Positions 15,776 through 24,985 of a stretch of DNA of 48,809 nt are shown piece after piece; within the stretch, counting starts at the first letter, position 1, and each line of letters starts with the position of its first letter. The position numbers were made by a program, and so were the translations under genes. The stretch covers positions 1 to 48,809 of the forward strand of contig JAEYOY010000056.1 in the NCBI GenBank assembly GCA_023411215.1, written 5' to 3'. The notes beneath the pieces were generated by a model. It saw only the letters and a list, made by a program, of their open reading frames with translations, did not search any database and had not been told where the DNA came from. The DNA comes from Bacillota bacterium. Lineage in GTDB: Bacteria; Bacillota; Clostridia; Lachnospirales; Lachnospiraceae.

Positions 15776-17089
15776 ATGATGATATCAATTAATTTTGATA
15801 AATACAAAGTGCTGCAGGATAAATCCTATGAACAGGAGATCGGCCGAGTGGTTAAAATGGTTGGTCTAACAATCGAAGCCTCTGGTCCGAATGCGAATTT
15901 AAATGATGTATGTTACATAACAAGTGAGAGTAATCGTCATAAAATCCCTGCTGAGGTAGTGGGTTTTCGCGAAAATAGGATACTCCTCATGCCCTATGAT
16001 GATATGACCGGTGTAGGAATCGGAAGTCTGGTGGAGAATTCGGGGTCTGCTTTCAAGGTTCCGGTTGGCAGGGATCTTTTAGGGAAGACCTTGGACGGCC
16101 TGGGTAATCCAATGGATGACAGTGAGCTTATGAGTAGCCAATATTACCCTGCTGAAGCACCGCCTCCGGACCCGTTGAAGAGAAAGATCATCGATGAAGT
16201 GTTGCCTCTCGGCGTAAAAGCAGTCGACGGAATGCTAACCGTTGGAAAAGGTCAGAGAATTGGAATTTTTGCAGGTAGCGGTGTTGGAAAAAGTACGTTA
16301 CTCGGTATGTTTGCAAGAAATACAAAAGCAGATATTAATGTAATTGCTTTAATCGGAGAGCGTGGTAGGGAGGTTCGTGAATTCATTGAACGAGACCTTG
16401 GTGAGGAAGGAATCAAGCGCTCCGTTCTTGTGGTTGCTACTTCTGATAAACCAGCGCTGATTCGTAAGAAAGCAGCTAAGACAGCAACGGCGATTGCGGA
16501 ATATTTTAGGGATCAAGGGAAAGATGTTCTTCTTATGATGGACTCACTGACCCGATTTTCTATGGCGCAGAGAGAAATCGGACTTGCCTCCGGCGAACCT
16601 CCGGTTTCTAGAGGTTATCCACCGAGTGTGTATTCGGAGATGCCAAAGCTTTTGGAGCGGGCCGGTAATTCGGACCATGGTTCCATTACCGGATTATATA
16701 CCGTACTGGTTGACGGTGATGATTTTAACGAGCCTATCACCGATACTGCAAGAAGTATTCTGGATGGACACATTATGCTGTCGCGTAAATTAGGTCACAA
16801 AAATCATTACCCGGCAATAGATATTCTGCAAAGTATCTCACGTTGTATGAGCTCGATTGTAACAAAAGAGCATAAGGCGGCAGCCGGTAAGCTGAAGACG
16901 GTATTAGCAACCTATCAGGATGCTGAGGATTTGATTAATATCGGAGCTTATAAGAACGGTTCCAATCCGGATATAGATCATGCGATAGCGAAGATTAAAG
17001 AAGTAAATACCTTTTTGCAGCAGGATGTTAATTCTAAAATGGAATTTCAGGATGAAATCTCGATGTTAATGGAGATCTTTAGCACATAA
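15776..17089 (+). CDS. fliI: Flagellum-specific export ATPase FliI
   Basis: An F1-beta-like ATPase that powers or regulates type III flagellar export. It has 437 residues with Walker A GSGVGKST at 167-174, GERGREVREF, Walker B LLMMDSLTRF and SMAQREIGLASGEPP, all close to the family norm. The start is either ATG 15776 or ATG 15779: AGGAA is very close to both, so the choice is uncertain by one residue. The stop overlaps the fliJ start (TAATG). Confidence 0.97.
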   Translation: MMISINFDKYKVLQDKSYEQEIGRVVKMVGLTIEASGPNANLNDVCYITSESNRHKIPAEVVGFRENRILLMPYDDMTGVGIGSLVENSGSAFKVPVGRDLLGKTLDGLGNPMDDSELMSSQYYPAEAPPPDPLKRKIIDEVLPLGVKAVDGMLTVGKGQRIGIFAGSGVGKSTLLGMFARNTKADINVIALIGERGREVREFIERDLGEEGIKRSVLVVATSDKPALIRKKAAKTATAIAEYFRDQGKDVLLMMDSLTRFSMAQREIGLASGEPPVSRGYPPSVYSEMPKLLERAGNSDHGSITGLYTVLVDGDDFNEPITDTARSILDGHIMLSRKLGHKNHYPAIDILQSISRCMSSIVTKEHKAAAGKLKTVLATYQDAEDLINIGAYKNGSNPDIDHAIAKIKEVNTFLQQDVNSKMEFQDEISMLMEIFST

Positions 17090-17550
17090 TGAAAAAATTT
17101 CGATATAGTATGGAAAACCTACTTCAGGTTAATAAGAAACTGGAGGATCAGGCAAAGATAGCTTATGGTTTGGCAAGACTTCGACTTACCAAAGAAGAAG
17201 AAAAGCTGGAGAAGATGAAGTTGCGTAAGGAAGCCTATGAGAATGAACTTCGGGAACTTTGGAGTGATAAGCTGGATCTGCTTAAATTAAAACAATGTGA
17301 GCAGGCTATCGAAGTCATGAAAATCAATATTAAGCAACAGAATTCCGTAGTGAAGAATGCAGCACATCGTCTGGAAATTGCACGAATAAGGCTTAACGAT
17401 GCAATGGTAGAAAGGAAGACGCAGGAGAGGCTCAAGGAGAAGGCATGGGAAGAGTATATGCTGGAATTTGATGCCGAAGAGCAGAAGGAAGTAGACGAGC
17501 TTAACAGCTTTAATTATAGTAGACCTGCGTTCAATGGGGAGGACAGATAA
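17089..17550 (+). CDS. fliJ: Flagellar export chaperone FliJ
   Basis: A small coiled-coil protein that sits in the centre of the FliI hexamer and contacts FlhA. It has 153 residues, almost wholly a charged two-stranded coiled coil, and opens with FRYSMENLLQVNKKLED, which is typical of FliJ. It overlaps the fliI stop at the front and the next gene at the end (TAATG both times), so the three are probably translationally coupled. Confidence 0.92.
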   Translation: MKKFRYSMENLLQVNKKLEDQAKIAYGLARLRLTKEEEKLEKMKLRKEAYENELRELWSDKLDLLKLKQCEQAIEVMKINIKQQNSVVKNAAHRLEIARIRLNDAMVERKTQERLKEKAWEEYMLEFDAEEQKEVDELNSFNYSRPAFNGEDR

Positions 17551-18320
17551 TGGCGAAAAAGGATAAGGCCAAGACCGGCGATAATGATAATAAAGAAGGC
17601 AGTAAAATCTTGACCATATTAATAGCACTGTTAATTGTGATTATCTGGCTTGCTGTTTTTGGTTTATTGATAAAAATGGATGTTGGTGGCTTTGGTTCCG
17701 GAGTGCTCAGACCAATTCTAAAGGATGTACCCGTAATTAATATGGTTTTACCGGGGGTTGAGGATGCGGTTGTTGCAGAGGAAAATAATTATGAATATAC
17801 CTCATTACCGGAAGCTATGGCGAAGATAAAGGAACTGGAGCAGACCATCGCGGATATGTCAAAGAACAGCGAGGACAGCAGCGCCAATGCTACTGAACTT
17901 CAGGCAGAAATAGATCGTCTTAAGGTATTTGAAGAGAATCAGCTGGCATTTGAGGAGAGGGTGCTTAATTTTGATAAAAAAGTAGTGTTTAATGATGCGG
18001 CACCGGACATCGATGAATATAAAGCATATTACGAAGCAATAAATCCTACTAATGCAGAAACGATTTACCGTCAGGTTATCGAACAGCTTCAGTATTCAGA
18101 TGCAATTAAAGAAAAAGCAGACATTTACCGAAAGATGGATCCGGAGGCTGCGGCTTTGATTATGGAGACCATGACAGCCGATGTGGAGGCAGTAGCACAG
18201 ATCCTTCTAAGTATGAAATCAACAGAGAGTGCTGCAATACTGGCTGAGATGGATAATGTTGTAGCAGCTAAGATTACAAAGAAGATGCTCGATATGGATG
18301 CCGAGAAATTGGCTCAGTAA
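17550..18320 (+). CDS. ylxF: YlxF/MotE-like protein with MgtE N-terminal-type domain
   Basis: It has 256 residues: a short basic N-terminus, one membrane helix (about 24-46), a coiled coil (about 85-135) and a C-terminal MgtE_N-like helical domain (KADIYRKMDPEAAALIMETM and TESAAILAEMD). Proteins of this build lie between fliJ and fliK in Bacillus (YlxF) and resemble MotE, a motor chaperone in other phyla. The probable site is the membrane near the export gate or stator; the exact role is not established. It starts in a TAATG overlap with fliJ. Confidence 0.82.
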   Translation: MAKKDKAKTGDNDNKEGSKILTILIALLIVIIWLAVFGLLIKMDVGGFGSGVLRPILKDVPVINMVLPGVEDAVVAEENNYEYTSLPEAMAKIKELEQTIADMSKNSEDSSANATELQAEIDRLKVFEENQLAFEERVLNFDKKVVFNDAAPDIDEYKAYYEAINPTNAETIYRQVIEQLQYSDAIKEKADIYRKMDPEAAALIMETMTADVEAVAQILLSMKSTESAAILAEMDNVVAAKITKKMLDMDAEKLAQ

Positions 18321-18329
18321 TGAAAGATT

Positions 18330-18356
18330 AAAAACACCTGCTATCGGGTGGTTTTT
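18330..18356 (+). terminator. Weak terminator-like hairpin after ylxF
   Basis: AAAAACACC pairs with GGTGGTTTTT, with a one-base bulge, around a short loop. It ends in TTTTTAATA just before the three-hairpin array. It may cause partial termination inside the operon. Confidence 0.45.
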
Positions 18357-18366
18357 AATAAATAAA

Positions 18367-18478
18367 TAACGAAAGAAAGGTTTAGGCTTTCGTTAGTACA
18401 AGATTAACAAAAGATGGTATTAACTTTTGTTAATACAATATAAATGAAAGTATTTTTTTAGACTTTCATTTATACAAC
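18367..18478 (+). repeat. Tandem array of three covarying hairpins before fliK
   Basis: There are three units of about 36-37 bases. The stems are TAACGAAAG/CTTTCGTTA (18367-18395), TTAACAAAAG/CTTTTGTTAA (18404-18433) and ATAAATGAAAGT/ACTTTCATTTAT (18440-18473), with loops of 10-11 bases. Each is followed by the same TACAA. Stem bases differ between units yet stay fully paired, which suggests selection for the fold. The array ends about 15 bases before the fliK ribosome binding site. Confidence 0.8.
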
Positions 18479-18505
18479 AAAAACTTAAGAAAGGAGGACG
18501 ACCAC

Positions 18506-19990
18506 ATGATGACGCAAGGCGTTATGACCCAGGCAGTAAACCTGTTTGGCAACGCGACGGGCAGCGTCACTTTAAAAGGAAAGCAAAGCAATAGTAGTTT
18601 TGATCTGGTGATTGATAGTACCATGAAGTCGGGATCAGGCATAGCCGGCAATTCAGAGAGCTCTGGTGTTAAGAAGGGATCCAATCAAAATGCAGTGAAT
18701 GGCAAGAAAGAAAAAAGTGATGCTGTGGAAGGTAGCGTTAAACAAGCCGATGACACCGCCTCGGACTTGGCTAAAACGGACAATGCAAAAGCTGTAACAC
18801 AGGCGGACAACCGAACACAGAAAACAGAGGATACCAGAGAAACAAAGGTTGTGAAGGCTGGTGACAGTGAGGAGACAATCGTTGAGGAAACGACATTGGA
18901 GAAGATCGCCGGTCTGTTACAAGGAGTACAGAAGACAGTTATGGAACTTCTTAATCTTACCTCAGAAGAGCTTGATAAGCTTCTTTCCGAGCAAGGCTTG
19001 GTATTAGCGGATCTACTTCAGCCGCAGAATTTACAACAGTTAGTTCTGGCAGATAGTAAAGCTACAGATATTCTGGCTGTTTTGACCGATGAGAAGCTAT
19101 CTGACACAATGAACCAGCTGTTACAGTCAGTTGAGGATCTCATGGCAGATGCAAATCTCGGGATGAGTCCGGAGCAAATTAAGAGTTTGCTAGAGAAAGC
19201 AAAACTACTACAAGAAGGCAATCGTATTATCAATCAAGAAGGAATTACAAAAGAGCAGGTTAATGCAAATCATGAGCCAAATAAGGAAGCGGCGCTAAAT
19301 GTCCTGAACACCAAAGATGTGGAGAATAATAATTCAACCAATGGTAATGAGGATAATACCATCCAAGTTGAGGTGATTAAGGTGACCGATGCTAAGGAAA
19401 GCTCTTCAGGAACCCAATCCGATTCAAGTAAGAATGATAGCCAGGAGTTAAAAGCAGCTGAGCAGTTTGAAGTATTCCTAAACAATCTTTCCGATGCTTC
19501 TACAAGCACTCAAGTTAAATTCGATGGAAATTTAGTACAAGTAACTGAGATCAGGGAAATAGCAAACCAGATTATTGAACGAATCAGAGTTACCATAAGA
19601 CCGGAGCAGAGTTCTATGGAGCTTCAGTTGAACCCGGAGAATCTGGGCAAGGTTAACTTATCGGTTCAATCAAAGAACGGTGTAATGACAGCTCAGTTTG
19701 TAGTACAAAACGAAATCAGCAAAGAAGCAATTGAGAGTCAGTTACAGACGTTGAAGGATACTTTGAATCAACAGGGCATCAAGGTAGAGGCGATCGAAGT
19801 AACAGTCGCAGCTTATTCCTTTGAACAAAACAGCAAGGAAAATGCGAATGGCCAAGCTGATACCAAGCAAGGTCATAACAGTAATAAGATTTCCCTGGAA
19901 GATGCAATTAGTATGACGGAAGAAACCGAGGATACTATATCCCAGGATATCACCGGCATTCGCGGAAGCCAGATTGATTATTCTGCTTAG
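18506..19990 (+). CDS. fliK: Flagellar hook-length control protein FliK
   Basis: A secreted molecular ruler that sets hook length and switches export specificity through FlhB. It has 494 residues: a low-complexity, polar and charged N-terminal half, and a conserved C-terminal Flg_hook domain (about 345-440) with IRPEQSSMELQLNPENLGKV and QLQTLKDTLNQQGIKVEAIE. The tail is polar. The start has AAAGGAGG 8 bases upstream. A repeat remnant begins at its TAG stop. As usual for FliK, only the C-terminal domain is recognisable. Confidence 0.93.
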   Translation: MMTQGVMTQAVNLFGNATGSVTLKGKQSNSSFDLVIDSTMKSGSGIAGNSESSGVKKGSNQNAVNGKKEKSDAVEGSVKQADDTASDLAKTDNAKAVTQADNRTQKTEDTRETKVVKAGDSEETIVEETTLEKIAGLLQGVQKTVMELLNLTSEELDKLLSEQGLVLADLLQPQNLQQLVLADSKATDILAVLTDEKLSDTMNQLLQSVEDLMADANLGMSPEQIKSLLEKAKLLQEGNRIINQEGITKEQVNANHEPNKEAALNVLNTKDVENNNSTNGNEDNTIQVEVIKVTDAKESSSGTQSDSSKNDSQELKAAEQFEVFLNNLSDASTSTQVKFDGNLVQVTEIREIANQIIERIRVTIRPEQSSMELQLNPENLGKVNLSVQSKNGVMTAQFVVQNEISKEAIESQLQTLKDTLNQQGIKVEAIEVTVAAYSFEQNSKENANGQADTKQGHNSNKISLEDAISMTEETEDTISQDITGIRGSQIDYSA

Positions 19991-20035
19991 TGTGAATGAG
20001 TGAAAAGTATATTTACACTACAAAGGGTAGGCATT
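19989..20035 (+). repeat. Partial REP-like element (hairpin 1 plus tail), fliK 3' end
   Basis: AGTGTGAAT (overlapping the fliK TAG stop) pairs with ATTTACACT at 20011-20019, followed by CAAAGGGTAGGCAT. The GTTTGTGCC hairpin is absent, as if deleted cleanly between hairpin 1 and the tail. Confidence 0.7.
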
Positions 20036-20085
20036 AAAGTTAGTTTGAATCATTTGCTATAGGCAAATAGGACAGGAGGAATAAT

Positions 20086-20883
20086 ATGAGCGATTTGATT
20101 CAAGCTGTGAAAGATGGAGCTGTTAAAGAGACATCAAAGACCAGCACCTCATCCTCATCTTCTAAAAATGAACTGGGCAAGGATGCATTTCTTGAATTAT
20201 TAGTAACCCAGATGAAGTATCAGGATCCCTTGAACCCAAATACAGATACCGAGTACATAGCTCAGTTGGCAACCTTCTCACAGCTGGAACAGCTTCAGAA
20301 CTTAAGCGCAACGACCAATAACACCCAAGCATTTAGTTTGGTGGGTAAGACAGTGATGCTGAAGACAGAGACATCACTAGGTAATACCTCTTATATCACG
20401 GGGAAGGTTGATTTTGTAGCAATGTCAGGGAAGAAGACACAGCTCTCCGTGGAAGGCAAGTTGTACGACTTTGATCAGCTGGATACAGTACTCAGTGAGG
20501 AATACGTGATAGAAAAAGGACGTCCCAAAGTAACTGAGGCAGCTGCTTTACAGTATGATGCAGATAATCCAAAGGATTTGAGCTTCAATGTAAATCTTGG
20601 CTCCGGTGATACAGTAGCAAGTGATGTTAGAGTGGCAATCGGAGAAGCATTAATTGACTCGAGTTTAGTGAAATTAACCGGCAATAAGGTAACGATTGAT
20701 AATAAAGCCTTTGCAAGCCTCATTAATGGAACCTATAAGCTGACTGTGGCCTTTAACGACTCCTTATTCACTACGATAAAGGATAAGGTTACAGTTCAGA
20801 TTAAGAATTCCGAAGTGACAGTGACAACCGAAGCAACAGATATAGCGCAAAAGACAGATACAACAACTGAAACAATCACTTAA
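20086..20883 (+). CDS. flgD: Flagellar hook-capping/scaffold protein FlgD
   Basis: A secreted cap that guides hook-subunit assembly. It has 265 residues. The N-terminal FlgD motif (KDAFLELLVTQMKYQDPLNP, then EYIAQLATFSQLEQLQNL) is textbook. The rest is a beta-rich region (FlgD Ig/tudor-like) with a Thr-rich tail. The start has ACAGGAGGAATA upstream. It lies between fliK and the hook genes, the standard order. Confidence 0.95.
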   Translation: MSDLIQAVKDGAVKETSKTSTSSSSSKNELGKDAFLELLVTQMKYQDPLNPNTDTEYIAQLATFSQLEQLQNLSATTNNTQAFSLVGKTVMLKTETSLGNTSYITGKVDFVAMSGKKTQLSVEGKLYDFDQLDTVLSEEYVIEKGRPKVTEAAALQYDADNPKDLSFNVNLGSGDTVASDVRVAIGEALIDSSLVKLTGNKVTIDNKAFASLINGTYKLTVAFNDSLFTTIKDKVTVQIKNSEVTVTTEATDIAQKTDTTTETIT

Positions 20884-20964
20884 CATCTACACAGACAGCA
20901 GCTCTATAAGTTGATACATACAATTGAGCGGCTAATATAATTTGATTAAGGAAGGTGAAGTTAT

Positions 20965-21363
20965 ATGAACATTCCGGTTAGTCAATTTCCTTCCATTGAA
21001 CAGATGACACAGCAGCTAAATGCCGCTAAGAATACGACAATTAGTATTAATAAGCAGCAAAGCAGTACACCTTTTAGCGAAATATTAAAAAGTAAGCAGG
21101 CTGCAAGTGAAACAGGGGAACTTAAGTTTTCAAAGCATGCGAATGAGCGTTTGGCAAGCAGAAATATTGATTTGACAGATGAGCAGCTGGTAAGGCTTGA
21201 GAATGGTGCTAAGAAAGCTAGTGAGAAGGGAATTAACGAATCCCTGGTAATGGTAGACAATCTTGCCTTTATTGTTAATGTAAGGAACAATACGGTTATT
21301 ACCGCAGTCAATGACGGTGAGGACAGAGTGTTTACAAATATTGATGGTGCAGTAATCATGTAG
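20965..21363 (+). CDS. Flagellar operon protein of the TIGR02530 type
   Basis: A 132-residue soluble protein found between flgD and flgE in many Firmicutes. It has a disordered N-terminus of about 45 residues, then the family core (FSKHANERLASRNIDLTDEQ, GINESLVMVDNLAFIVNV, NNTVITAVN). The function is not established; its position suggests hook assembly or export. The start has GGAAGGTGAAG at good distance. Confidence 0.88.
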   Translation: MNIPVSQFPSIEQMTQQLNAAKNTTISINKQQSSTPFSEILKSKQAASETGELKFSKHANERLASRNIDLTDEQLVRLENGAKKASEKGINESLVMVDNLAFIVNVRNNTVITAVNDGEDRVFTNIDGAVIM

Positions 21364-21447
21364 AGCCGGACCTTATGGAGGCTTTGGTATCCATGAATGA
21401 CAGATTGGATACCTGTGATGAGAGCAGAATTTGGAGGTCATAAAGTT

Positions 21448-22884
21448 ATGATGAGATCATTATTTTCTGGTGTATCGGGTCTTAAAGTGCACCAGACAAA
21501 GATGGACGTAATAGGTAATAATATTTCAAATGTTAATACAATCGGTTTTAAGTCTAGTTCAGTAACCTTTTCCGATGTTTTTTATCAGACTACACAGAGT
21601 TCTTCCGGACCAAATCCTACTACCGGAACCACTGGTAGGAATGCAATGCAGATAGGTCTTGGATCGAATGTTGCCTCAATAACTACAGCAATCACGACGT
21701 CAGGTGCATCCCAGAGAACGGATAACCCCTTTGATGTCATGATTGAAGGAGACAGCTTCTTTATTGTAAATAGTGGTGGAACAAATTATTTCACTAAGGC
21801 CGGTTCCTTTAACATCGACGCTCAGGGAACATTATGTACACCCTCCGGCGCGTCGGTTATGGGATGGCAGGTAGATCCAAATGATGATACCAGGACAGTA
21901 GCGGATGCAGTATCTCCTCTGACTATCATGTCACCGGAAAACCTGTATGCAGAGCCTGCAGCTACCACAAATATCTATATCTCCGGTAATATTGACAGTA
22001 AGGATACACAGCTAACATCCGATACCGGTAAAAGAGTCAACCTAACATTTTATGATAATAGGGGGCATAGCTATACAGCAGATATGATCATAAGACAATC
22101 AGAAGATGCTACGAATACTTATACAGTAGCACTTAATGATGTCAAGGATGAGGATGGTCAATCGATCTTCTTAAAGAAGGTGGTAGATCCGGAGACAGGT
22201 GAAGTAACCTATGATTCTACAGGATATACTGGACTAACATTTGGCGAACAGGATGGTTTGGATATTAATACGGAAACCGGTATAGTTAGCGCTGGAGATA
22301 ATACGGGTTCTATTATAACCTTTAATGGTTCAACCGGAAAGTTTGTTAATATCGGGGATGATGAAGGGAGTAAAACCATTACCCTTTCAATCCCGGGAGA
22401 TGATAGCCCCTTCAGTGCGATTGAGATTGATTTTTCAACGATTACCATGTATTCCACCAGTGGCTCTTCCTCTCTGGAAGCAACCAAAGGTAGCCTGGAA
22501 GGGATCGGTGCCGGTAAGCAGGTGGGTAACATGACCGGTGTCAGTATCGATGGCTCTGGTAAGATTTATGGTAAATATGATAATGGTGATAGTCGGTTAC
22601 TGGGACAGATTGCAGTAGCAAGCTTCTCTAATCCCGCAGGCCTTGAGGCTGTAGGGAACAGTATGTTTGCTGCTACACAGAACTCCGGTGATTTTGATGG
22701 AATCGGACAGGATCCTACGCAAGGAGGCGGAAGTTTAACGACGGGTGTACTGGAAATGTCAAACGTTGATCTATCCCAGCAGTTTACGGATATGATTACC
22801 ACGCAAAGAGGCTTCCAAGCTAATTCAAGAATAATAACAACATCTGACACCTTGTTAGAAGAATTGATTAACTTGAAGAGATAA
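21448..22884 (+). CDS. flgE: Flagellar hook protein FlgE
   Basis: Structural subunit of the hook, exported and polymerised under the FlgD cap. It has 479 residues, with the N-terminal signature (SLFSGVSGLKVHQTKMDVIG, then NNISNVNTIGFKSS) and the C-terminal coiled motif (LSQQFTDMITTQRGFQANSR and TLLEELINLKR). The middle is a variable beta-rich domain. The frame runs back to 21397, but the ATG at 21448 follows GGAGG by 10 bases and gives the family N-terminus. An intrinsic-type terminator follows the gene. Confidence 0.96.
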   Translation: MMRSLFSGVSGLKVHQTKMDVIGNNISNVNTIGFKSSSVTFSDVFYQTTQSSSGPNPTTGTTGRNAMQIGLGSNVASITTAITTSGASQRTDNPFDVMIEGDSFFIVNSGGTNYFTKAGSFNIDAQGTLCTPSGASVMGWQVDPNDDTRTVADAVSPLTIMSPENLYAEPAATTNIYISGNIDSKDTQLTSDTGKRVNLTFYDNRGHSYTADMIIRQSEDATNTYTVALNDVKDEDGQSIFLKKVVDPETGEVTYDSTGYTGLTFGEQDGLDINTETGIVSAGDNTGSIITFNGSTGKFVNIGDDEGSKTITLSIPGDDSPFSAIEIDFSTITMYSTSGSSSLEATKGSLEGIGAGKQVGNMTGVSIDGSGKIYGKYDNGDSRLLGQIAVASFSNPAGLEAVGNSMFAATQNSGDFDGIGQDPTQGGGSLTTGVLEMSNVDLSQQFTDMITTQRGFQANSRIITTSDTLLEELINLKR

Positions 22885-22929
22885 ACAAGGCTGATGTATG
22901 AATAGGAATGCCATATGTCAGTAATGATG

Positions 22930-22960
22930 GGGTGGCAGTGAGAACTGTCACCCGTTTTTA
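22930..22960 (+). terminator. Intra-operon intrinsic terminator after flgE
   Basis: GGGTGGCAGT pairs over 10 bp (one G-U) with ACTGTCACCC around a GAGA tetraloop, followed by GTTTTTAT. This is a good rho-independent terminator in the middle of the operon, 46 bases after the flgE stop. Confidence 0.75.
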
Positions 22961-23040
22961 TCCTATATCTTTTAATCCAACGAACTAACAGGTTCAAGCA
23001 GCTTTTACCGGCTATACAATCAATGAGAGGAGGTTGTGGA

Positions 23041-23232
23041 ATGATTGAGGTTACCAGGTTAAACGATACGAAATTAATTATTAATGCAGATATGATTGAA
23101 AAGGTTGAGGAGTCACCGGATACGGTAATCACCCTGACTTCCGGAAACAAGATTATAGTAAAAGAAAGTAGACAAGAGGTCAAAAATCTTGTAATATTGT
23201 ACAAAAAAGAAGTATTTGGTCGAGATTTGTAA
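23041..23232 (+). CDS. flbD: FlbD/SwrD small flagellar protein
   Basis: A 63-residue protein of the FlbD family; the Bacillus homologue SwrD raises motor power. The family pattern is clear: MIEVTRLNDTKLIINADMIE, then TPD-like (SPDTVITLTSGNKIIVKE). The start at 23041 (rather than 23023) is set by GAGGAGG 7-8 bases upstream and by the family N-terminus. It lies immediately before motA and motB, which fits a link to stator function. Confidence 0.9.
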   Translation: MIEVTRLNDTKLIINADMIEKVEESPDTVITLTSGNKIIVKESRQEVKNLVILYKKEVFGRDL

Positions 23233-23282
23233 TTATAGTTAAAAGTAATCGAAAAAAATAAAGCAGATGGAAGGTGGCAACT

Positions 23283-24083
23283 TTGGATTTAGCGTCCATT
23301 TTGGGGTTGGTTTTGTGTTTGGTCGTTGTAGTATATGGTATTTTGGTTGGGCAGCCAAGTATAGCCGTAATCATGAATTTTTATGATCTCCCCTCTATAT
23401 TCATTACGATTGGTGGCGGCCTTTGTTGTATGCTTACGATGTCACCAAGCTTTAAAGGCTTTTTGGGAAATCTGGCGAGCTTCAAGCATATTTTGACTAC
23501 CTTGCCAGCCAATGAAGAACAGACGATAAAACAAATCATTGATTTGTCTAATGTTGCCAGAAAAGAAGGCTTATTGGCTTTGGAAGAAGCAGCGAATGGC
23601 ATTGATGATGAATTTTTAAAAAAAGGTGTGCTTCTGATTGTCGATGGTACTGATCCGGAATTGGTACGAAGCATATTGGAGACAGAGCTAAATTGTATTG
23701 AGGCTAGACATTCCAGCAAAATTTCCTTTTGGGATGGTCTGGGTGCGATGGGTCCTGCCTGGGGTATGATTGGTACTCTGATCGGCCTTATTAATATGCT
23801 GAAGAAAATGGATGATGCGAAAGCGATTGGACCGAATATGGCGGTAGCCCTTATTACCACGTTCTATGGTTCGATGATTGCAAACTGGATCTGTATTCCT
23901 GTATCAACAAAGCTGAAGGCAAAGAATGCACAGGAAATTATGATAAAAGAAGTTATGGTCGAGGGGCTTCTGTCAATCCAAGCAGGTGAAAACCCCAGAG
24001 TAATCGAAGAAAAATTAAAATCCTTCCTATCACCGGAGCGTAGAGCCGCAATGAAGGAAGAAGGCGGTGAAAGCGTTGGCTAG
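23283..24083 (+). CDS. motA: Flagellar stator protein MotA
   Basis: Proton- or sodium-channel stator subunit in the membrane. Four membrane helices are visible (about 1-20, 30-50, and the pair at about 150-170 and 180-205), with a large cytoplasmic loop after the second helix. The conserved motif GLGAMGPAWGMIGTLIGLI precedes the third helix and carries the channel proline region. The start is uncertain: TTG 23283 (MDLASILG) has AAGGTGG 5 bases upstream and looks best, while GTG 23274 would sit directly on the ribosome site. The end overlaps motB. Confidence 0.94.
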   Translation: MDLASILGLVLCLVVVVYGILVGQPSIAVIMNFYDLPSIFITIGGGLCCMLTMSPSFKGFLGNLASFKHILTTLPANEEQTIKQIIDLSNVARKEGLLALEEAANGIDDEFLKKGVLLIVDGTDPELVRSILETELNCIEARHSSKISFWDGLGAMGPAWGMIGTLIGLINMLKKMDDAKAIGPNMAVALITTFYGSMIANWICIPVSTKLKAKNAQEIMIKEVMVEGLLSIQAGENPRVIEEKLKSFLSPERRAAMKEEGGESVG

Positions 24084-24975
24084 AAAAAAGAGAGATGAGG
24101 GTGGCGGTGGAGGTAATGCTCCTTGGTTGAATACCTTTGCGGATCTTATGAACTTACTTCTCTGCTTCTTCGTTTTACTGTTCGCTAGTTCTAACGTAGA
24201 TGCTGCAAAATTCGAACAGATCGCAATTTCCATGGCTAACTCGATTGGTGTGTTAGATGGTGGTGGGTCCTCGATCGGTAATGGAAACCTGATATCCTCT
24301 GGCATGACGCAGATGAATGAACTCGATGAGTTTTATACCAACATGGGAAAAGCCAGTGTTGAATCAGGGAAGGATATGGACGAAGAGGATAGGGAGCAAC
24401 AGGAAAAGAATAATCCGGATCAGAGCTCCGAGGATAAGACCTCCGGTGGTAATGGTGATGCGGAATTAGATCAAGCCTTAGAACGAATTGAAGAGGAGAT
24501 GACAACGGTATCCCAGGGGATGTATGATAAAGTCTCTGACATGACAGATCAGTATAATCTAGGGGATTATGTTGAACTCAGTATTGATCCGGAATATCGG
24601 TTCGTACAACTGACGCTGAAAGGCTCTGTACTGTTTGATTCAGGAAGTGCGGATATTAAAGAAGCGGCAAAGCCTATTTTATCTAAGATCGGTGAGATAC
24701 TACTCAAATTTGAGGGGTATACAGTTGAGGTCATCGGCCATACCGATAATGTACCAATGACAAGCGGTAATTTTAAAGATAATAATTGGCTTTCATCGGC
24801 TAGAGCGTTAAATGCAGCTGAATTTATGATTGATAACAGTAATCTGGATCCGTCCAATGTTAAGTACTCCGGCCGCGGTGAATATGAACCAATCACAAGC
24901 AACGACACAGCGAATGGCAGAGCGAAAAACAGAAGAATTGAGATCAAAATCTATAATGAATATAGTGGAGACTAG
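24067..24975 (+). CDS. motB: Flagellar stator protein MotB
   Basis: Stator subunit with one membrane helix and a cell-wall-binding domain. It has 302 residues. The ion-binding aspartate is D26 in NTFADLMNLLLCFFVLL. A Gly-rich cytoplasmic N-terminus precedes it, and a Glu/Asp-rich linker (about 100-150) follows. The C-terminal OmpA-like peptidoglycan-binding domain has EVIGHTDNVPMTSGN and LSSARALNAAEF. The start is GTG 24067 or TTG 24076; both overlap the motA stop (24083), giving coupled translation. Ion type cannot be set from sequence alone. Confidence 0.95.
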   Translation: MKALARKKRDEGGGGGNAPWLNTFADLMNLLLCFFVLLFASSNVDAAKFEQIAISMANSIGVLDGGGSSIGNGNLISSGMTQMNELDEFYTNMGKASVESGKDMDEEDREQQEKNNPDQSSEDKTSGGNGDAELDQALERIEEEMTTVSQGMYDKVSDMTDQYNLGDYVELSIDPEYRFVQLTLKGSVLFDSGSADIKEAAKPILSKIGEILLKFEGYTVEVIGHTDNVPMTSGNFKDNNWLSSARALNAAEFMIDNSNLDPSNVKYSGRGEYEPITSNDTANGRAKNRRIEIKIYNEYSGD

Positions 24976-24985
24976 GGGGATAAAG

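Noticed and set aside
22566..23204. A 212-residue open frame on the minus strand
   Set aside because: It lies mostly opposite flgE and flbD, which are certain genes. No ribosome site or recognisable domain; a shadow frame.
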